Shown here: piece after piece, positions 31,788-39,904 of the stretch
Numbering within the stretch: the stretch's first letter is position 1
Layout: every line of letters begins with the position of its first letter
Source of the DNA: Pseudolactococcus sp041800635
GTDB lineage: Bacteria; Bacillota; Bacilli; Lactobacillales; Streptococcaceae
Reading direction: 5' to 3'
Length of the DNA: 64,000 nt
NCBI GenBank assembly: GCA_047833645.1
Contig: CP181259.1
Coordinates: 1,488,001 to 1,552,000, forward strand
Notes under the pieces: generated by a model
What the model was told of the DNA's origin: nothing
Databases searched by the model: none
The model's input: only the letters and a program-made list of their open reading frames with translations
Made by a program: the position numbers and the translations under genes

Positions 31788-32513
31788 ATGGCAAAAGTAA
31801 TTCCAGAAGAAGAAAAAAATTATAATAAATTCCCAGGTGAGCATGTCATTGTGCTGGATGATGTCGTCACGATCGGTGATAAGGTCTTTCACCTGATTCA
31901 CAACCATCGCGATGGCTTTAATCAAGAGAAACTCGAGCAACGTTATTCTGATATTTTCGCGAAATACGACTACCTTGTCGGAGATTGGGGTCATGAGCAA
32001 TTACGGTTGAAAGGCTTTTTTTCAAGCTCTCGTAAGAAGATGCCAGATGAGCTGAAGATTTCGCATCTGGAAGATTATATCAAGGAATATATGAATTTCG
32101 GTGCAGCCTTTTTCGTTTTGAAACGGATGCGCAGTAAGGATATCAAGCGTGACGAGGCCTTTGTCGATGAGAAAGTCTACGAAGTGAAAACGCCAGTTGC
32201 AGGGGCTAGAAGTCCGAGAAGAGATGTCAAACGAGACGCCCGAAAAGATGTCAAAAAAGATGCTCGAAAAGACGTCAAACGAGATTCTAAAAAAGACCTG
32301 ACGAAAGACGCTCAACCAGCCAAGCAACAGCCAGGGACGCGCGAGCAGTCTAACTTCTCTAGAAAGCGCCAACCTAACAAGACAACTTTTGTCCAAAAAG
32401 AAAAAGCAGCCAAACCACAAGCGCCGATTATTAAAACTGACACCGTGTCAACACCGTGTCAGACAGAAGGTAGCAAACGCCCAGCTTTCGTTGTAAGAAC
32501 TCGAAAAAAATGA
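31788..32513 (+). CDS. yutD: YutD family protein with basic repetitive tail
   Basis: 241 residues. Residues 1-115 are the YutD (DUF1027) domain: GDKVFHLIHNHRDGFNQEKLEQRYSD is split as VFHLIHNHRDGFN and EQRYSDIFAKYDYLVGDWG. From about 140 the protein becomes low-complexity and strongly basic, with alternating K/R-D units (RRDVKRDARKDVKKDARKD) and then a Gln/Lys-rich stretch. The domain function is unknown; the tail could bind nucleic acid. AAGAAAG precedes the ATG. The length exceeds the plain YutD domain because of this tail. Confidence 0.85.
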   Translation: MAKVIPEEEKNYNKFPGEHVIVLDDVVTIGDKVFHLIHNHRDGFNQEKLEQRYSDIFAKYDYLVGDWGHEQLRLKGFFSSSRKKMPDELKISHLEDYIKEYMNFGAAFFVLKRMRSKDIKRDEAFVDEKVYEVKTPVAGARSPRRDVKRDARKDVKKDARKDVKRDSKKDLTKDAQPAKQQPGTREQSNFSRKRQPNKTTFVQKEKAAKPQAPIIKTDTVSTPCQTEGSKRPAFVVRTRKK

Positions 32514-32570
32514 GTGCAGACAGTTGGGCATTTGATACCCTTGCTAGTTTAAGGTCATCAAGCTGATTCT

Positions 32571-32599
32571 TTGACACACCGAAACCAATGTTATAAAAT
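32571..32599 (+). promoter_or_regulatory. Promoter of the GlsB/YeaQ-type gene
   Basis: TTGACA (32571-32576), 17-nt spacer, TAAAAT (32594-32599); a near-consensus housekeeping promoter with a 53-nt leader. Confidence 0.85.
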
Positions 32600-32652
32600 G
32601 AAGGTATCACTAGATATTATAATTTTTTACATTATTTAAGGAGGAAATGATT

Positions 32653-32895
32653 ATGGGTTGGATTTGGTCTCTTATTATTGGTGCGCTCATCGGTATGATT
32701 GCGGGTGGTATCACGAAAAAAGGTGAGTCAATGGGCTGGATTGCGAATATCGTCGCTGGTCTCGTTGGGTCTAGTATCGGTCAAGCACTCTTTGGTCATT
32801 GGGGTCCTAGCCTAGCTGGGATGGCTTTGATCCCTTCAGTGCTTGGTGCGGTTATCCTCGTCGCTGTCGTGTCATTCTTCATCGGAAAGAAATAA
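32653..32895 (+). CDS. GlsB/YeaQ/YmgE family membrane protein
   Basis: 80 residues with three predicted membrane helices and the glycine-rich pattern LIIGALIGMIAGGITKKGE typical of the family, which is linked to general stress responses. I chose ATG 32653 rather than 32647 because AAGGAGGAA is 8 nt from the former and only 2 from the latter. It is monocistronic, with a consensus promoter and a terminator. Confidence 0.9.
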   Translation: MGWIWSLIIGALIGMIAGGITKKGESMGWIANIVAGLVGSSIGQALFGHWGPSLAGMALIPSVLGAVILVAVVSFFIGKK

Positions 32896-32909
32896 ACAGC
32901 GTTTAAAAC

Positions 32910-32959
32910 AAACAGTATGTCAGCTGGGAAACTCATTCTCAAGTTGCCATACTGTTTTT
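32910..32959 (+). terminator. Terminator after GlsB/YeaQ-type gene
   Basis: AAACAGTATG (32910-32919) pairs with CATACTGTTT (32948-32957), and the intervening 28 nt also fold; T-run follows. Confidence 0.85.
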
Positions 32960-33073
32960 GCTTTTGTTTTGTTTCATTCGCCATCAAGCCGTTTTGGTCC
33001 TAGATTGAATTGCCATAAACAGAAAACTAACCAAGAAATTACCCAAGCGGTCAAAAAATTATAACTTGACGAC

Positions 33074-33116
33074 ACAATAAAGTCTATCAGCAAGAAAAAC
33101 TGATAGACTTTATTGT
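33074..33116. terminator. 17-bp perfect hairpin in a convergent spacer
   Basis: ACAATAAAGTCTATCAG and its complement with a 9-nt loop. It shares AGTCTATCAG with the terminator at 33320-33342. It lies between convergent units and probably acts as a transcription barrier. The bases 33117-33319 hold nothing else that I recognise. Confidence 0.7.
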
Positions 33117-33319
33117 ATCTGGAATAAAAGAGGGGGGTCACAGGCTAGACTAGAGAGATAAGACAGACGATGTTTCAAATCGGCCTAGCTTTAAATAGGC
33201 ATTGCTTTTTGATAACTGATCACTAATGAAGCAACCGCTCGTCAGATAGGATTGACCATCAAAATTTTTTGGCCTATTTAGCTTTGTTGATTTGAAAAAA
33301 ACTTGATAGCGTGATAAAA

Positions 33320-33342
33320 GTCTATTATCTGATAGACTAAAA
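33320..33342 (-). terminator. Terminator overlapping the end of the DUF1129 gene
   Basis: On the minus strand AGTCTATCAGATAATAGACT followed by TTTTATC; the stem overlaps the TAG stop codon. Confidence 0.7.
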
Positions 33343-33948
33343 TGTAAGTGTCCAAACCCAAGTATCATGCGTTAGAAAAGCAATCAGGATATAGCTGCCG
33401 ATGATCATTGCACTAGGAATGAGTAATTTTACCCAAACTTTCCATTGACTTTGTTTGAAAAAGATCAAGACTTTTCGATTGTTTGATAGTAATTGAAGGA
33501 AGAGCCCAATTAATAAAAAATTAAACAAAGTGACGATGAGCATATAGGCAATCGAAATTTTAAAAATATGAAGCGGAGAAAATATGGTATTGATTATCAC
33601 AGGTACTAAAATCATCAGGATAAATATAGCAGGAAGTTTCATCATAAAAATGAGTCGCTTGATAAAAGATTCTTTTGGCGTTTCAGCAAAAATGTCATCT
33701 GAAAGTTGATAAATGTCTTGTCCAAGGTAGGTTTTGGCATCGATACCCGCATGCTGGGCGTCAATTAAATCTAAGAGGATGCTGCAGAGGGTCTCTTCGT
33801 AGACCGTTTCATCTTGGAAAAAAGCCTTCGTTCGAACGAGAACAAGTAGATCTTCATAATATGCTTTATTTTCGGGTGAAAGTTGTTCACGTAATGTATT
33901 GTTTTCTTGAATGAGGCTAGCAACGCTATTTTTAGTTGTGTTCATCAT
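33337..33948 (-). CDS. DUF1129-type membrane protein
   Basis: 203 residues. The N-terminal soluble half (YYEDLLVLVRTKAFFQDE, then LLDLIDAQHAGIDAKTYLG) matches the DUF1129 pattern. The C-terminal half holds four hydrophobic helices. It is encoded with a PadR-type repressor, overlapping it by 17 nt, the common arrangement for this family. Function unknown; a membrane-stress role is often suggested. The ribosome binding site AAAGGAGA lies inside the padR end. Confidence 0.85.
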   Translation of the reverse strand: MMNTTKNSVASLIQENNTLREQLSPENKAYYEDLLVLVRTKAFFQDETVYEETLCSILLDLIDAQHAGIDAKTYLGQDIYQLSDDIFAETPKESFIKRLIFMMKLPAIFILMILVPVIINTIFSPLHIFKISIAYMLIVTLFNFLLIGLFLQLLSNNRKVLIFFKQSQWKVWVKLLIPSAMIIGSYILIAFLTHDTWVWTLTF

Positions 33949-34276
33949 TTCCTGTCTCCTTTATGAGGTTTGCCATTGCGCTAATCAGCTCAGACCAATC
34001 AATTAAAAATGCTTGCAATCGCAGTTTGCCTTCTTCTGTAAGTGTTAAATATTTTCGTTTAGGACCATCAGAAGATTTGGACATTTTGCAACTGATGTAG
34101 CCTTCGCGTTCCAATTTCTGTAGGATTGGATAAATGGTTCCTGCCGCTATGGATAGAAAACCCATTGCTTCAAGTTTCGTTGCGATTTCGTAGCCATAAG
34201 TCTCGCCATTTGAAATCACAAGTAACAAGGCACCGTCTAAAGTTCCTTTGAGTAATTGTGAGTTAACTGTCACCAT
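33932..34276 (-). CDS. PadR-family transcriptional regulator
   Basis: 114 residues with the winged-helix PadR fold: LLKGTLDGALLLVISNGETYGYEI, quoted as LLKGTLDGALLLVI and GETYGYEI, then GTIYPILQKLEREGYI in the recognition region. It presumably represses its own operon with the DUF1129 gene. Its promoter carries repeated ACTAGTGAT half sites. The gene overlaps DUF1129 by 17 nt. Confidence 0.92.
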   Translation of the reverse strand: MVTVNSQLLKGTLDGALLLVISNGETYGYEIATKLEAMGFLSIAAGTIYPILQKLEREGYISCKMSKSSDGPKRKYLTLTEEGKLRLQAFLIDWSELISAMANLIKETGNDEHN

Positions 34277-34304
34277 CTCTTTCTCTCTTTCGTTTGCTCT
34301 ACTA

Positions 34305-34368
34305 TATAATATATACTAGTGATAAAGTTAGTATAACATCACTACTTGATATTGTCAACTAGTGATGT
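34305..34368 (-). promoter_or_regulatory. Consensus promoter of padR with ATCACTAGT half sites
   Basis: On the minus strand TTGACA (34353-34358), 17-nt spacer, TATACT (34330-34335). ATCACTA/TAGTGAT strings flank and overlap it (about 34316-34323, 34338-34344 and 34359-34366), good candidates for PadR binding. Confidence 0.8.
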
Positions 34369-34386
34369 CTTTAAAATAAACAAAAA

Positions 34387-34720
34387 TAGTTAAGGCGGTA
34401 GGCGTGATGATGCCGTGCTTAATTTGGGCTATCATTGCGTTGAAACAGCTGCCCCTTTGGGGTAGAGCGCCCAATTGAAACGTTGCTTGAAGAAACAAGG
34501 CTGTCTTATTAAGTAAGGCGACATTGGTACGTATAGGGCCTAGTGGTGAAAAGCCCACCATTCAAGTTTGGAAGGAGGTGGCTGAAAAAATAGATTTGTA
34601 AGACCGACCTAAACCTAGGGTTAGCTAGGGAGAACAAAGGCTGATTTAGGGGGAAACCAATAGACTACGAACCTTATCAACTCGGGTTTGAGCGCAAAAT
34701 GGCGACCATAGGAGAATAGT
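34387..34720 (+). ncRNA. Candidate structured non-coding RNA upstream of rlmN
   Basis: About 330 nt without any credible gene, richer in G than its flanks. Successive foldable units: TTAAG..CTTAA hairpin (34391-34423); TTGGGC..GCCCAA enclosing CTGCCCC-TTT-GGGGTAG (34426-34477); GCTTG-AAGAAA-CAAGGC (34491-34506); TGTCTTA..TAAGGCGACA; TGGTG..CACCA; CCTAAACCTAGGGTTAG. I could not match it to RNase P, tmRNA, 6S, SRP RNA or a known riboswitch from memory. No clear promoter or terminator for it was found. Confidence 0.4.
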
Positions 34721-34727
34721 TTTATGC

Positions 34728-34733
34728 TATACT
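34728..34733 (+). promoter_or_regulatory. Extended -10 box directly before rlmN
   Basis: TGC-TATACT ends 6 nt before the ATG at 34740; no ribosome binding site. Predicts a leaderless rlmN mRNA. Confidence 0.7.
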
Positions 34734-34739
34734 AGTAGC

Positions 34740-35891
34740 ATGACTAAAACTATTCAAACTGACATGATAAAACCCTCTATCTATGACTTGACGCGTGACC
34801 AACTGATCACTTGGGCCCTTGAACATGGGGCTAAAAAATTTCGTGCGACACAAATTTGGGACTGGCTTTACAAAAAACGGGTCCAATCTTTTGAGGAGAT
34901 GACCAATATTGCCAAGGATTTTATCGAAATCCTCAAAGACAACTTTGTCCTCAATCCTTTGAAACAACGTCTGGTCCAGGAAGCTAAAGATGGCACGGTT
35001 AAATACCTCTTTGAACTGCCTGATGGCATGCTCGTTGAGACCGTGCTCATGCGCCAACGTTATGGTTTGTCTGTCTGTGTCACGACTCAGGTCGGCTGTA
35101 ATATCGGCTGTACTTTTTGTGCCTCAGGGCTTATTAAAAAACAACGTGACTTGACGGCAGGCGAAATTATCGCGCAAATCATGCTCGTCCAAAAATACTT
35201 TGACGAACGTGGCTTAGAAGAACGCGTCAGTCACGTGGTCGTCATGGGGATTGGTGAGCCCTTTGATAATTATGACAATGTCATCAACTTTATCAAAACG
35301 ATTAATGATGACAATGGTCTTGCCATTGGTGCGCGTCATATTACGGTTTCAACGTCTGGCTTGGCGCCTAAAATCCGTGAGTTTGCGGAGACAGGCCTTC
35401 AAATTAACTTGGCCATCTCCCTTCATGCCCCGAATAATGACGTTAGAACAAGCATTATGCGGATTAACCGTCAGTTCCCGATTGAAAAATTATTTGAAGC
35501 CATTGACTACTATATCGAAGTGACCAACCGTCGCGTGACCTTCGAGTATATCATGCTTAGTGGCGTCAATGATCGGCCAGAACATGCGCGTGAACTGGTT
35601 GCACTCTTGAAAGATAAGAAGAAATTGGTCTATGTCAACCTGATTCCTTATAATCCAGTCAGCGAACATGACCAATACAGTCGCTCTTCAAAAGATGACG
35701 TCCTCAAATTTTATGATATACTTAAAAAAGGCGGCATTAACTGTGTCATTCGTCAAGAACACGGCACGGATATTGATGCAGCCTGTGGTCAACTTCGCAG
35801 TAAGACCATGAAAGCAGACAAGAAAACACAACCAGACACGAAAGCGTTTGATGCGGTCACGGTTGGGTTTGAGACGAAGATTCAGTCATGA
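34740..35891 (+). CDS. rlmN: 23S rRNA/tRNA adenine-C2 methyltransferase RlmN
   Basis: 383 residues, radical SAM enzyme. The 4Fe-4S cluster cysteines are Cys120, Cys124 and Cys127 in CNIGCTFC; the catalytic C-terminal cysteine is Cys349 in DAACGQL. N-terminal KKFRATQIWDWLYKK is the accessory domain. It methylates A2503 of 23S rRNA and A37 of some tRNAs. The start lacks a ribosome binding site and follows a -10 box by 6 nt. Small membrane protein and VanZ-like genes follow, an order seen in related genera. Confidence 0.96.
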   Translation: MTKTIQTDMIKPSIYDLTRDQLITWALEHGAKKFRATQIWDWLYKKRVQSFEEMTNIAKDFIEILKDNFVLNPLKQRLVQEAKDGTVKYLFELPDGMLVETVLMRQRYGLSVCVTTQVGCNIGCTFCASGLIKKQRDLTAGEIIAQIMLVQKYFDERGLEERVSHVVVMGIGEPFDNYDNVINFIKTINDDNGLAIGARHITVSTSGLAPKIREFAETGLQINLAISLHAPNNDVRTSIMRINRQFPIEKLFEAIDYYIEVTNRRVTFEYIMLSGVNDRPEHARELVALLKDKKKLVYVNLIPYNPVSEHDQYSRSSKDDVLKFYDILKKGGINCVIRQEHGTDIDAACGQLRSKTMKADKKTQPDTKAFDAVTVGFETKIQS

Positions 35892-35907
35892 AAATGGAGG
35901 CAGAAAA

Positions 35908-36096
35908 TTGAAAAATTATTTGAAAAAATTCTACCGTAGCTTTTCGATGCTCGCGATGATTTGGGTGGTTGTGACGGCTGTTACAGGTCGGTATATCTCA
36001 CGCTATTCAGCTCTCGGTGTCATTGTTGCAGCTTTAATTGTTGCGGCGATGCCAGAAGACTGGTTTGACAAAATCGCGCATCTCATCCAAAAATAA
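35908..36096 (+). CDS. Small membrane protein of unknown function
   Basis: 62 residues, starting at TTG 35908 with GGAGG 8 nt upstream; the frame is open further upstream but overlaps rlmN and lacks a ribosome binding site. Basic N-terminus (KNYLKKFYRSF), then a hydrophobic stretch (MLAMIWVVVTAV) and a second one (ALGVIVAALIVAAM). The gene sits 16 nt after rlmN, so it is co-transcribed. I do not recognise the family. Confidence 0.75.
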   Translation: MKNYLKKFYRSFSMLAMIWVVVTAVTGRYISRYSALGVIVAALIVAAMPEDWFDKIAHLIQK

Positions 36097-36098
36097 GC

Positions 36099-36138
36099 AA
36101 GAAACGTCAGACGCTTATCTGGCGTTTTATGATACAAT
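36099..36138 (+). promoter_or_regulatory. Hairpin and -10 box before vanZ-like gene
   Basis: AAACGTCAG..CTGGCGTTT forms a short terminator-like stem (36104-36127). TACAAT at 36133-36138 ends 6 nt before the next ATG, again fitting a leaderless start. Confidence 0.6.
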
Positions 36139-36144
36139 GAAACT

Positions 36145-36651
36145 ATGAAATTGTTTGACCAACAAGCCAATCTCCAAGCCCCATTTCAAAAAATGGTAAA
36201 AGGACTGGCGATAGGCTACACGATTGCTATCTGTCTGATGTGTTTTCTACCTCAGAGTATCTATCCGACCTTGAAAAGTGTGGCAACACCAGGGGTGCAG
36301 CACTTCGGTCGGATTACAGCGATTCTGACCCCGTTTAATACCTTGGTCCATTTTGGAAAAATCCCGAACCTGGTTGATCTGTTTTTTATCATTCTCCAAA
36401 ATGTCGCCAATATTTTTCTGCTATTTCCTCTGGTTTTCGCACTCTGTTTGCTGAAACCAAGTCTCAGACAGTTTAGAAAAGTGCTGGTCATCAGTTTTCT
36501 GATGAGCCTCACCATTGAAAGCACACAAGCCGTCTTGGATTTGCTATTCGATTTTAATCGCGTATTTGAAGTAGATGATTTAATCACCAACACCTTGGGT
36601 GGCGTGCTTGCTTACCTACTCTATCAACTTGTAAGGAGAGTTACAACCTAA
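36145..36651 (+). CDS. VanZ-like membrane protein
   Basis: 168 residues, four to five helices. The VanZ family pattern is visible: LTPFNTLVHFGKIPNL, LQNVANIFLLFPLVF, and the acidic helix ESTQAVLDLLFDFNRVFEVDDLITNTLGG (as ESTQAV and VDDLITNTLGG). In VanA clusters VanZ gives low teicoplanin resistance; most chromosomal homologues have no known role. It shares a TAATG overlap with the nitroreductase gene, so the two are coupled. No ribosome binding site is seen. Confidence 0.9.
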   Translation: MKLFDQQANLQAPFQKMVKGLAIGYTIAICLMCFLPQSIYPTLKSVATPGVQHFGRITAILTPFNTLVHFGKIPNLVDLFFIILQNVANIFLLFPLVFALCLLKPSLRQFRKVLVISFLMSLTIESTQAVLDLLFDFNRVFEVDDLITNTLGGVLAYLLYQLVRRVTT

Positions 36652-37259
36652 TGGAATTTTCAAAATTGAATCAAAACCGTCACAAGGTCACACAGTTTGA
36701 CGGTCGTAAAGTCACAGTCGATGAAGTCAAAGCGATTTTAGCTGAGGCCATTCTCGCGCCCTCAGCCCACAACATCCAGCCTTGGCATTTTGTGATTGTC
36801 GATTCGCAAGAGATGCGCTTGACCCTATCCACCGCCATGCACGGCAAAAATGCCGTCCAAAACGAAGCGGCGGGTGCGACATTAGTCGTCTTTTCAGACA
36901 CAGACCTACCTGAGCGTGTTCGGGACATGGTTGAAATCGGCGCTGATTTCTTGCCGGTCGATCACCAAGCCGACTTGCTGATGAAATTGCCAGGCATGTT
37001 CGAGAAATTTACGGCAGAGCAACTAGGGGAATATCTGGCGCTCAACATCGGCCTCGTCTCTCAAAACATCGTCCTTGCGGCCAACAACAAGGGCTTGAAA
37101 ACTAACCTAATTCTTGGGTTCGACAAGGCCAAAGCCAAAACAGTTTTGGCGATTGAGGACCGATTCCAGCCAGAACTTATCATCACCATGGGTTATTCCG
37201 ACGACCAAGGCACCGCCTCATACCGCCTGCCCGTCGACGACATCACCGACGTTTTGTAA
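36651..37259 (+). CDS. Nitroreductase family protein
   Basis: 202 residues, FMN-dependent nitroreductase fold: ILAPSAHNIQPWHFVIV is the FMN-binding N-terminal block, and LGEYLALNIGLVSQNIVLAA the dimer helix. It reduces quinones, nitro compounds or flavins with NAD(P)H. It starts on the last base of the vanZ stop codon; GGAGAG lies upstream. The precise substrate cannot be deduced. Confidence 0.9.
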   Translation: MEFSKLNQNRHKVTQFDGRKVTVDEVKAILAEAILAPSAHNIQPWHFVIVDSQEMRLTLSTAMHGKNAVQNEAAGATLVVFSDTDLPERVRDMVEIGADFLPVDHQADLLMKLPGMFEKFTAEQLGEYLALNIGLVSQNIVLAANNKGLKTNLILGFDKAKAKTVLAIEDRFQPELIITMGYSDDQGTASYRLPVDDITDVL

Positions 37260-37324
37260 AATCGCATTTTCTTGGTGCCATGTTAGTGACATCAAGCAGC
37301 AGTTGAAGTTTGAAGGGAGTTAAG

Positions 37325-37771
37325 ATGACCTATACATTTGAAAACAGTTCACCGGAAGTCATTTTTGATTATCTGCGCAAGGCGAAAACGGTCGCCGTCG
37401 TTGGCCTGTCAAATCGACCAGAAACCTCGAGTTTTATGGTCACGCAAGCCCTACAAGCTGACGGTTATCGCATTTTTCCAGTCAATCCACGGCTTGCCGG
37501 TCAGGAAATTCTGGGTGAAACAGTTTATGCCAGACTGCAAGAGATTCCGGAACACATTGACATCGTGGATGTCTTCCGTCGCTCAGAATTTTTACCTGAC
37601 GTGGCGCGTGACTTTATCGAAACAGACGCCGATGTTTTCTGGGCCCAACAAGGCTTGGAAAATCAAGAAGCGGAGCAGATATTGCGTGATCAAGGTCGCA
37701 ACCAAATCGTCATGGACCGTTGCATCAAAGTCGAGTACGCCTACAGCGGCTTGAGACAAGAAAAAGCCTAA
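37325..37771 (+). CDS. CoA-binding domain protein (YccU type)
   Basis: 148 residues, Rossmann-like CoA-binding fold. KTVAVVGLSNRPETSSFMV is the nucleotide-binding loop and YRIFPVNP the following strand; the C-terminal QNQIVMDRCIKVEY (RNQIVMDRCIKVEY here) is conserved. ATG 37325 has GAAGGGAG at good distance, better than the in-frame TTG 37310. Function unknown beyond expected CoA or acyl-CoA binding. Confidence 0.9.
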   Translation: MTYTFENSSPEVIFDYLRKAKTVAVVGLSNRPETSSFMVTQALQADGYRIFPVNPRLAGQEILGETVYARLQEIPEHIDIVDVFRRSEFLPDVARDFIETDADVFWAQQGLENQEAEQILRDQGRNQIVMDRCIKVEYAYSGLRQEKA

Positions 37772-37772
37772 G

Positions 37773-37794
37773 AAAAAAAGCCCGCGGGCTTTTT
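37773..37794. terminator. Bidirectional terminator
   Basis: AAAAAAAGCCCGCGGGCTTTTT between convergent genes; usable by both. Confidence 0.93.
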
Positions 37795-37801
37795 ATTTGA
37801 C

Positions 37802-38200
37802 TTAAAAACTACCGAGATAGAAGGCAACCGTGTCCCCTTTTTTCAGATGAATATCCGCAGCGCCCTTATCGGCCATCTTACCGTTGACATCGAATAGCCA
37901 GTACTTGTTAGCCGCTTGATCCTGAGATTTGCCATCAATCGACGTAATAAAGCCACTTTTTTCTTCAATCTTAAAATTCTCTTTAAGGGCATCAAGTAAA
38001 GTTTGATCTTTAATAATCGTAATTTTTTTCGTTTCATCGACTTTTTTGTCATTTTCAAAATCGAGCGTAATGGTTGCAGTATCTTGAGAAACGGCGGGCT
38101 TCTTGGGTGCTTCGGCTTGTTTGCCACAGGCCGCTAAAGAAACAGCAAAGCCAGTCGCCACTAAAACCGTCACGGTTTTCTTAAAAGTTAAAGTTGTCAT
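37802..38200 (-). CDS. DUF4430-type lipoprotein
   Basis: 132 residues. Lipoprotein signal: basic TFKKTV, hydrophobic core, lipobox SLAAC. The mature part ends with KYWLFDVNGKMADKGAADI and LKKGDTVAFYLGSF, the DUF4430 fold found in cobalamin-binding-type and transcobalamin-like extracellular proteins. It is anchored outside the membrane and could deliver a ligand to a transporter such as an ECF S-component (speculative). ATG 38200 is preceded by AAGGAGA; an in-frame TTG at 38209 is too close to it. Confidence 0.88.
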   Translation of the reverse strand: MTTLTFKKTVTVLVATGFAVSLAACGKQAEAPKKPAVSQDTATITLDFENDKKVDETKKITIIKDQTLLDALKENFKIEEKSGFITSIDGKSQDQAANKYWLFDVNGKMADKGAADIHLKKGDTVAFYLGSF

Positions 38201-38329
38201 AATAGTCAAATCTCCTTATTTTATATTGTACTATGAATGATGGAGATGGCAAAATAAATTGTTTTGTAGGTGTGTTATAGGAAGGGGCTATAATAGCACG
38301 TCTTTGATTTTCTGGCAGGATAAATTGGG

Positions 38330-38471
38330 CACTTGTTTCGAATTAAGTTGAAACAAGTGTGTAAAGCGACAATTCATTCGAAATAATTCGAATAAAGCAA
38401 ATAAAATTTATTTACTTTCGAGTTAATTTGATTTATGATAGAGATGTAAGATAAAAATCGAATTAATTTGA
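38330..38471 (+). promoter_or_regulatory. Promoter with four TCGAATTAAnTTGA-type repeats before DUF4143 ATPase gene
   Basis: Copies at 38338-38351, 38378-38391 (TCGAAATAATTCGA), 38418-38431 (TCGAGTTAATTTGA) and 38458-38471 (TCGAATTAATTTGA), spaced exactly 40 bp apart. The promoter TTTACT-17-TATGAT (38411-38439) encloses the third copy. A perfect 10-bp hairpin CACTTGTTTC/GAAACAAGTG (38330-38359) holds the first copy in its loop. Confidence 0.75.
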
Positions 38472-38482
38472 AAGAGGTTATC

Positions 38483-39673
38483 ATGATAAGAAGAGATACC
38501 TATCTATCTGATTTAGAACGTTTAAAAGACAAACGATTTATCAAAGTTTTGACAGGCGTGCGACGGAGCGGGAAATCAACGCTTTTAGCCTTATTTCAAG
38601 AACAGCTAATCACCAATCAGGTTAGTCAAACGCAAATTCAATCCTATAATTTTGAAGATTTGGCACTAGCTGATTATCTGGACTATCGAAAGCTGTATGA
38701 AAAAATTACGGATAACTTGCAAGCAGATCAGATGAACTATATTTTCTTGGATGAGATCCAGATGGTACCTGAGTTTGAGCGCGTATTAGATAGCTTATTT
38801 ATCAAAGAAAATGTTGATCTATACGTGACAGGTTCTAACGCTTACATGCTATCAGGTGAACTTGCAACCCTGCTTTCTGGACGTTACGTCGAGTTGAAAG
38901 TTTATCCCTTATCTTTTGCGGAATTTTTCAGCGCGATGAGCGGCGATAAAACGACCGCATTTCAACGTTATCTGGAATTTGGTGGCTTTCCTTATGTGAC
39001 GGAAATTCCAGATGAGTTGACCTATCGAGATTACATTTCAGGTATCGTCAATACTGTCTTGATCAAGGATATTTTGCAGAGAAAACAGCGCAGTGATGCA
39101 ACATTGGTTGAACAATTAGCCAAATATTTGACGGATAGTTCAGGTAGTCTAGTGACGATAAAGAAAATAGCAGATACCCTGACATCAATGGGACAAAAGA
39201 CGACAAGTGACACCGTTTCAACATATTTGTCTGGCTTTCAAGAAGCCTATCTCTTTTTTAGAGCAGACCGCTATGATATCGCGGGTAAAAAATACCTGTC
39301 GATCAATTCAAAATATTATCCTGTCGACCAGTCTCTGAGAAAAGTTCTTTTGGGTAATAAACGCCCGAATTTTGGTCATCGTTTGGAAGGTGTTGTTTAT
39401 CTGGAATTATTGCGCAGAGGCTATCACGTCTTTATTGGCAATATAGGAGAATTTGAGATTGATTTCGTGGCACAAAAAAATGGTGTCACCGAATATTATC
39501 AAGTATCACTTACTGTCGAAGATGATAGGACTTATCAGAGAGAAGTTCGTCCCTTTCAAAGTATTCAAGACAACTACCGAAAGATTTTATTAACCATGGA
39601 CAATGGTTCTTACAATCAAGAAGGGATAGAACAACTCAATATCGTAGAGTGGTTATTAAGCACACAGGATTAA
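38483..39673 (+). CDS. AAA+ ATPase with DUF4143 domain
   Basis: 396 residues. Walker A GVRRSGKST at 25-33, Walker B FLDEIQMV, then ATPase core strings VTGSNAYMLSGEL and SGRYVELKVYPLSF. The C-terminal DUF4143 domain ends in a PD-(D/E)xK-like pattern (FEIDFVAQKNGVTEYYQV). Such proteins are scattered in bacterial genomes with unknown role, sometimes in toxin or defence contexts. ATG 38483 has GAAAGAGG upstream. It is monocistronic, bounded by repeat operators upstream; no partner gene is next to it. Confidence 0.88.
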   Translation: MIRRDTYLSDLERLKDKRFIKVLTGVRRSGKSTLLALFQEQLITNQVSQTQIQSYNFEDLALADYLDYRKLYEKITDNLQADQMNYIFLDEIQMVPEFERVLDSLFIKENVDLYVTGSNAYMLSGELATLLSGRYVELKVYPLSFAEFFSAMSGDKTTAFQRYLEFGGFPYVTEIPDELTYRDYISGIVNTVLIKDILQRKQRSDATLVEQLAKYLTDSSGSLVTIKKIADTLTSMGQKTTSDTVSTYLSGFQEAYLFFRADRYDIAGKKYLSINSKYYPVDQSLRKVLLGNKRPNFGHRLEGVVYLELLRRGYHVFIGNIGEFEIDFVAQKNGVTEYYQVSLTVEDDRTYQREVRPFQSIQDNYRKILLTMDNGSYNQEGIEQLNIVEWLLSTQD

Positions 39674-39904
39674 AATAAAGGAAATCAAAAGGTATTGTTA
39701 GAATTCCTTGAGAATTACTGGCAAGCTAGTCATCGTGGCTGAGCTGTGGCCCAAAAGTCGCATTGCGCGAGAATGATTTGACACCTATAATCCGAAACGA
39801 AAAGAACGCCACGGAAAAGAGACAACTAAGAAAAACTAAAGCAATAGTTCATTTTCTGTTATAATAGACTTATCACAAATTCAAGAAATCAAGAAAGAAG
39901 TGCA
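39674..39904 (+). promoter_or_regulatory. Spacer with polC promoter element
   Basis: A TATAAT at 39860-39865 lies 39 nt before polC without a convincing -35. A short palindromic GAATTCCTTGAGAATT lies near 39702. Nothing else is recognised. Confidence 0.45.

Noticed and set aside
34387..34720. RNase P RNA, tmRNA, 6S RNA, or a T-box upstream of rlmN
   Set aside because: None of their conserved strings (for example GAGGAAAGTCC, the tmRNA tRNA-like ends, or GGGTGGNACCGCG) is present; left as an unnamed candidate.
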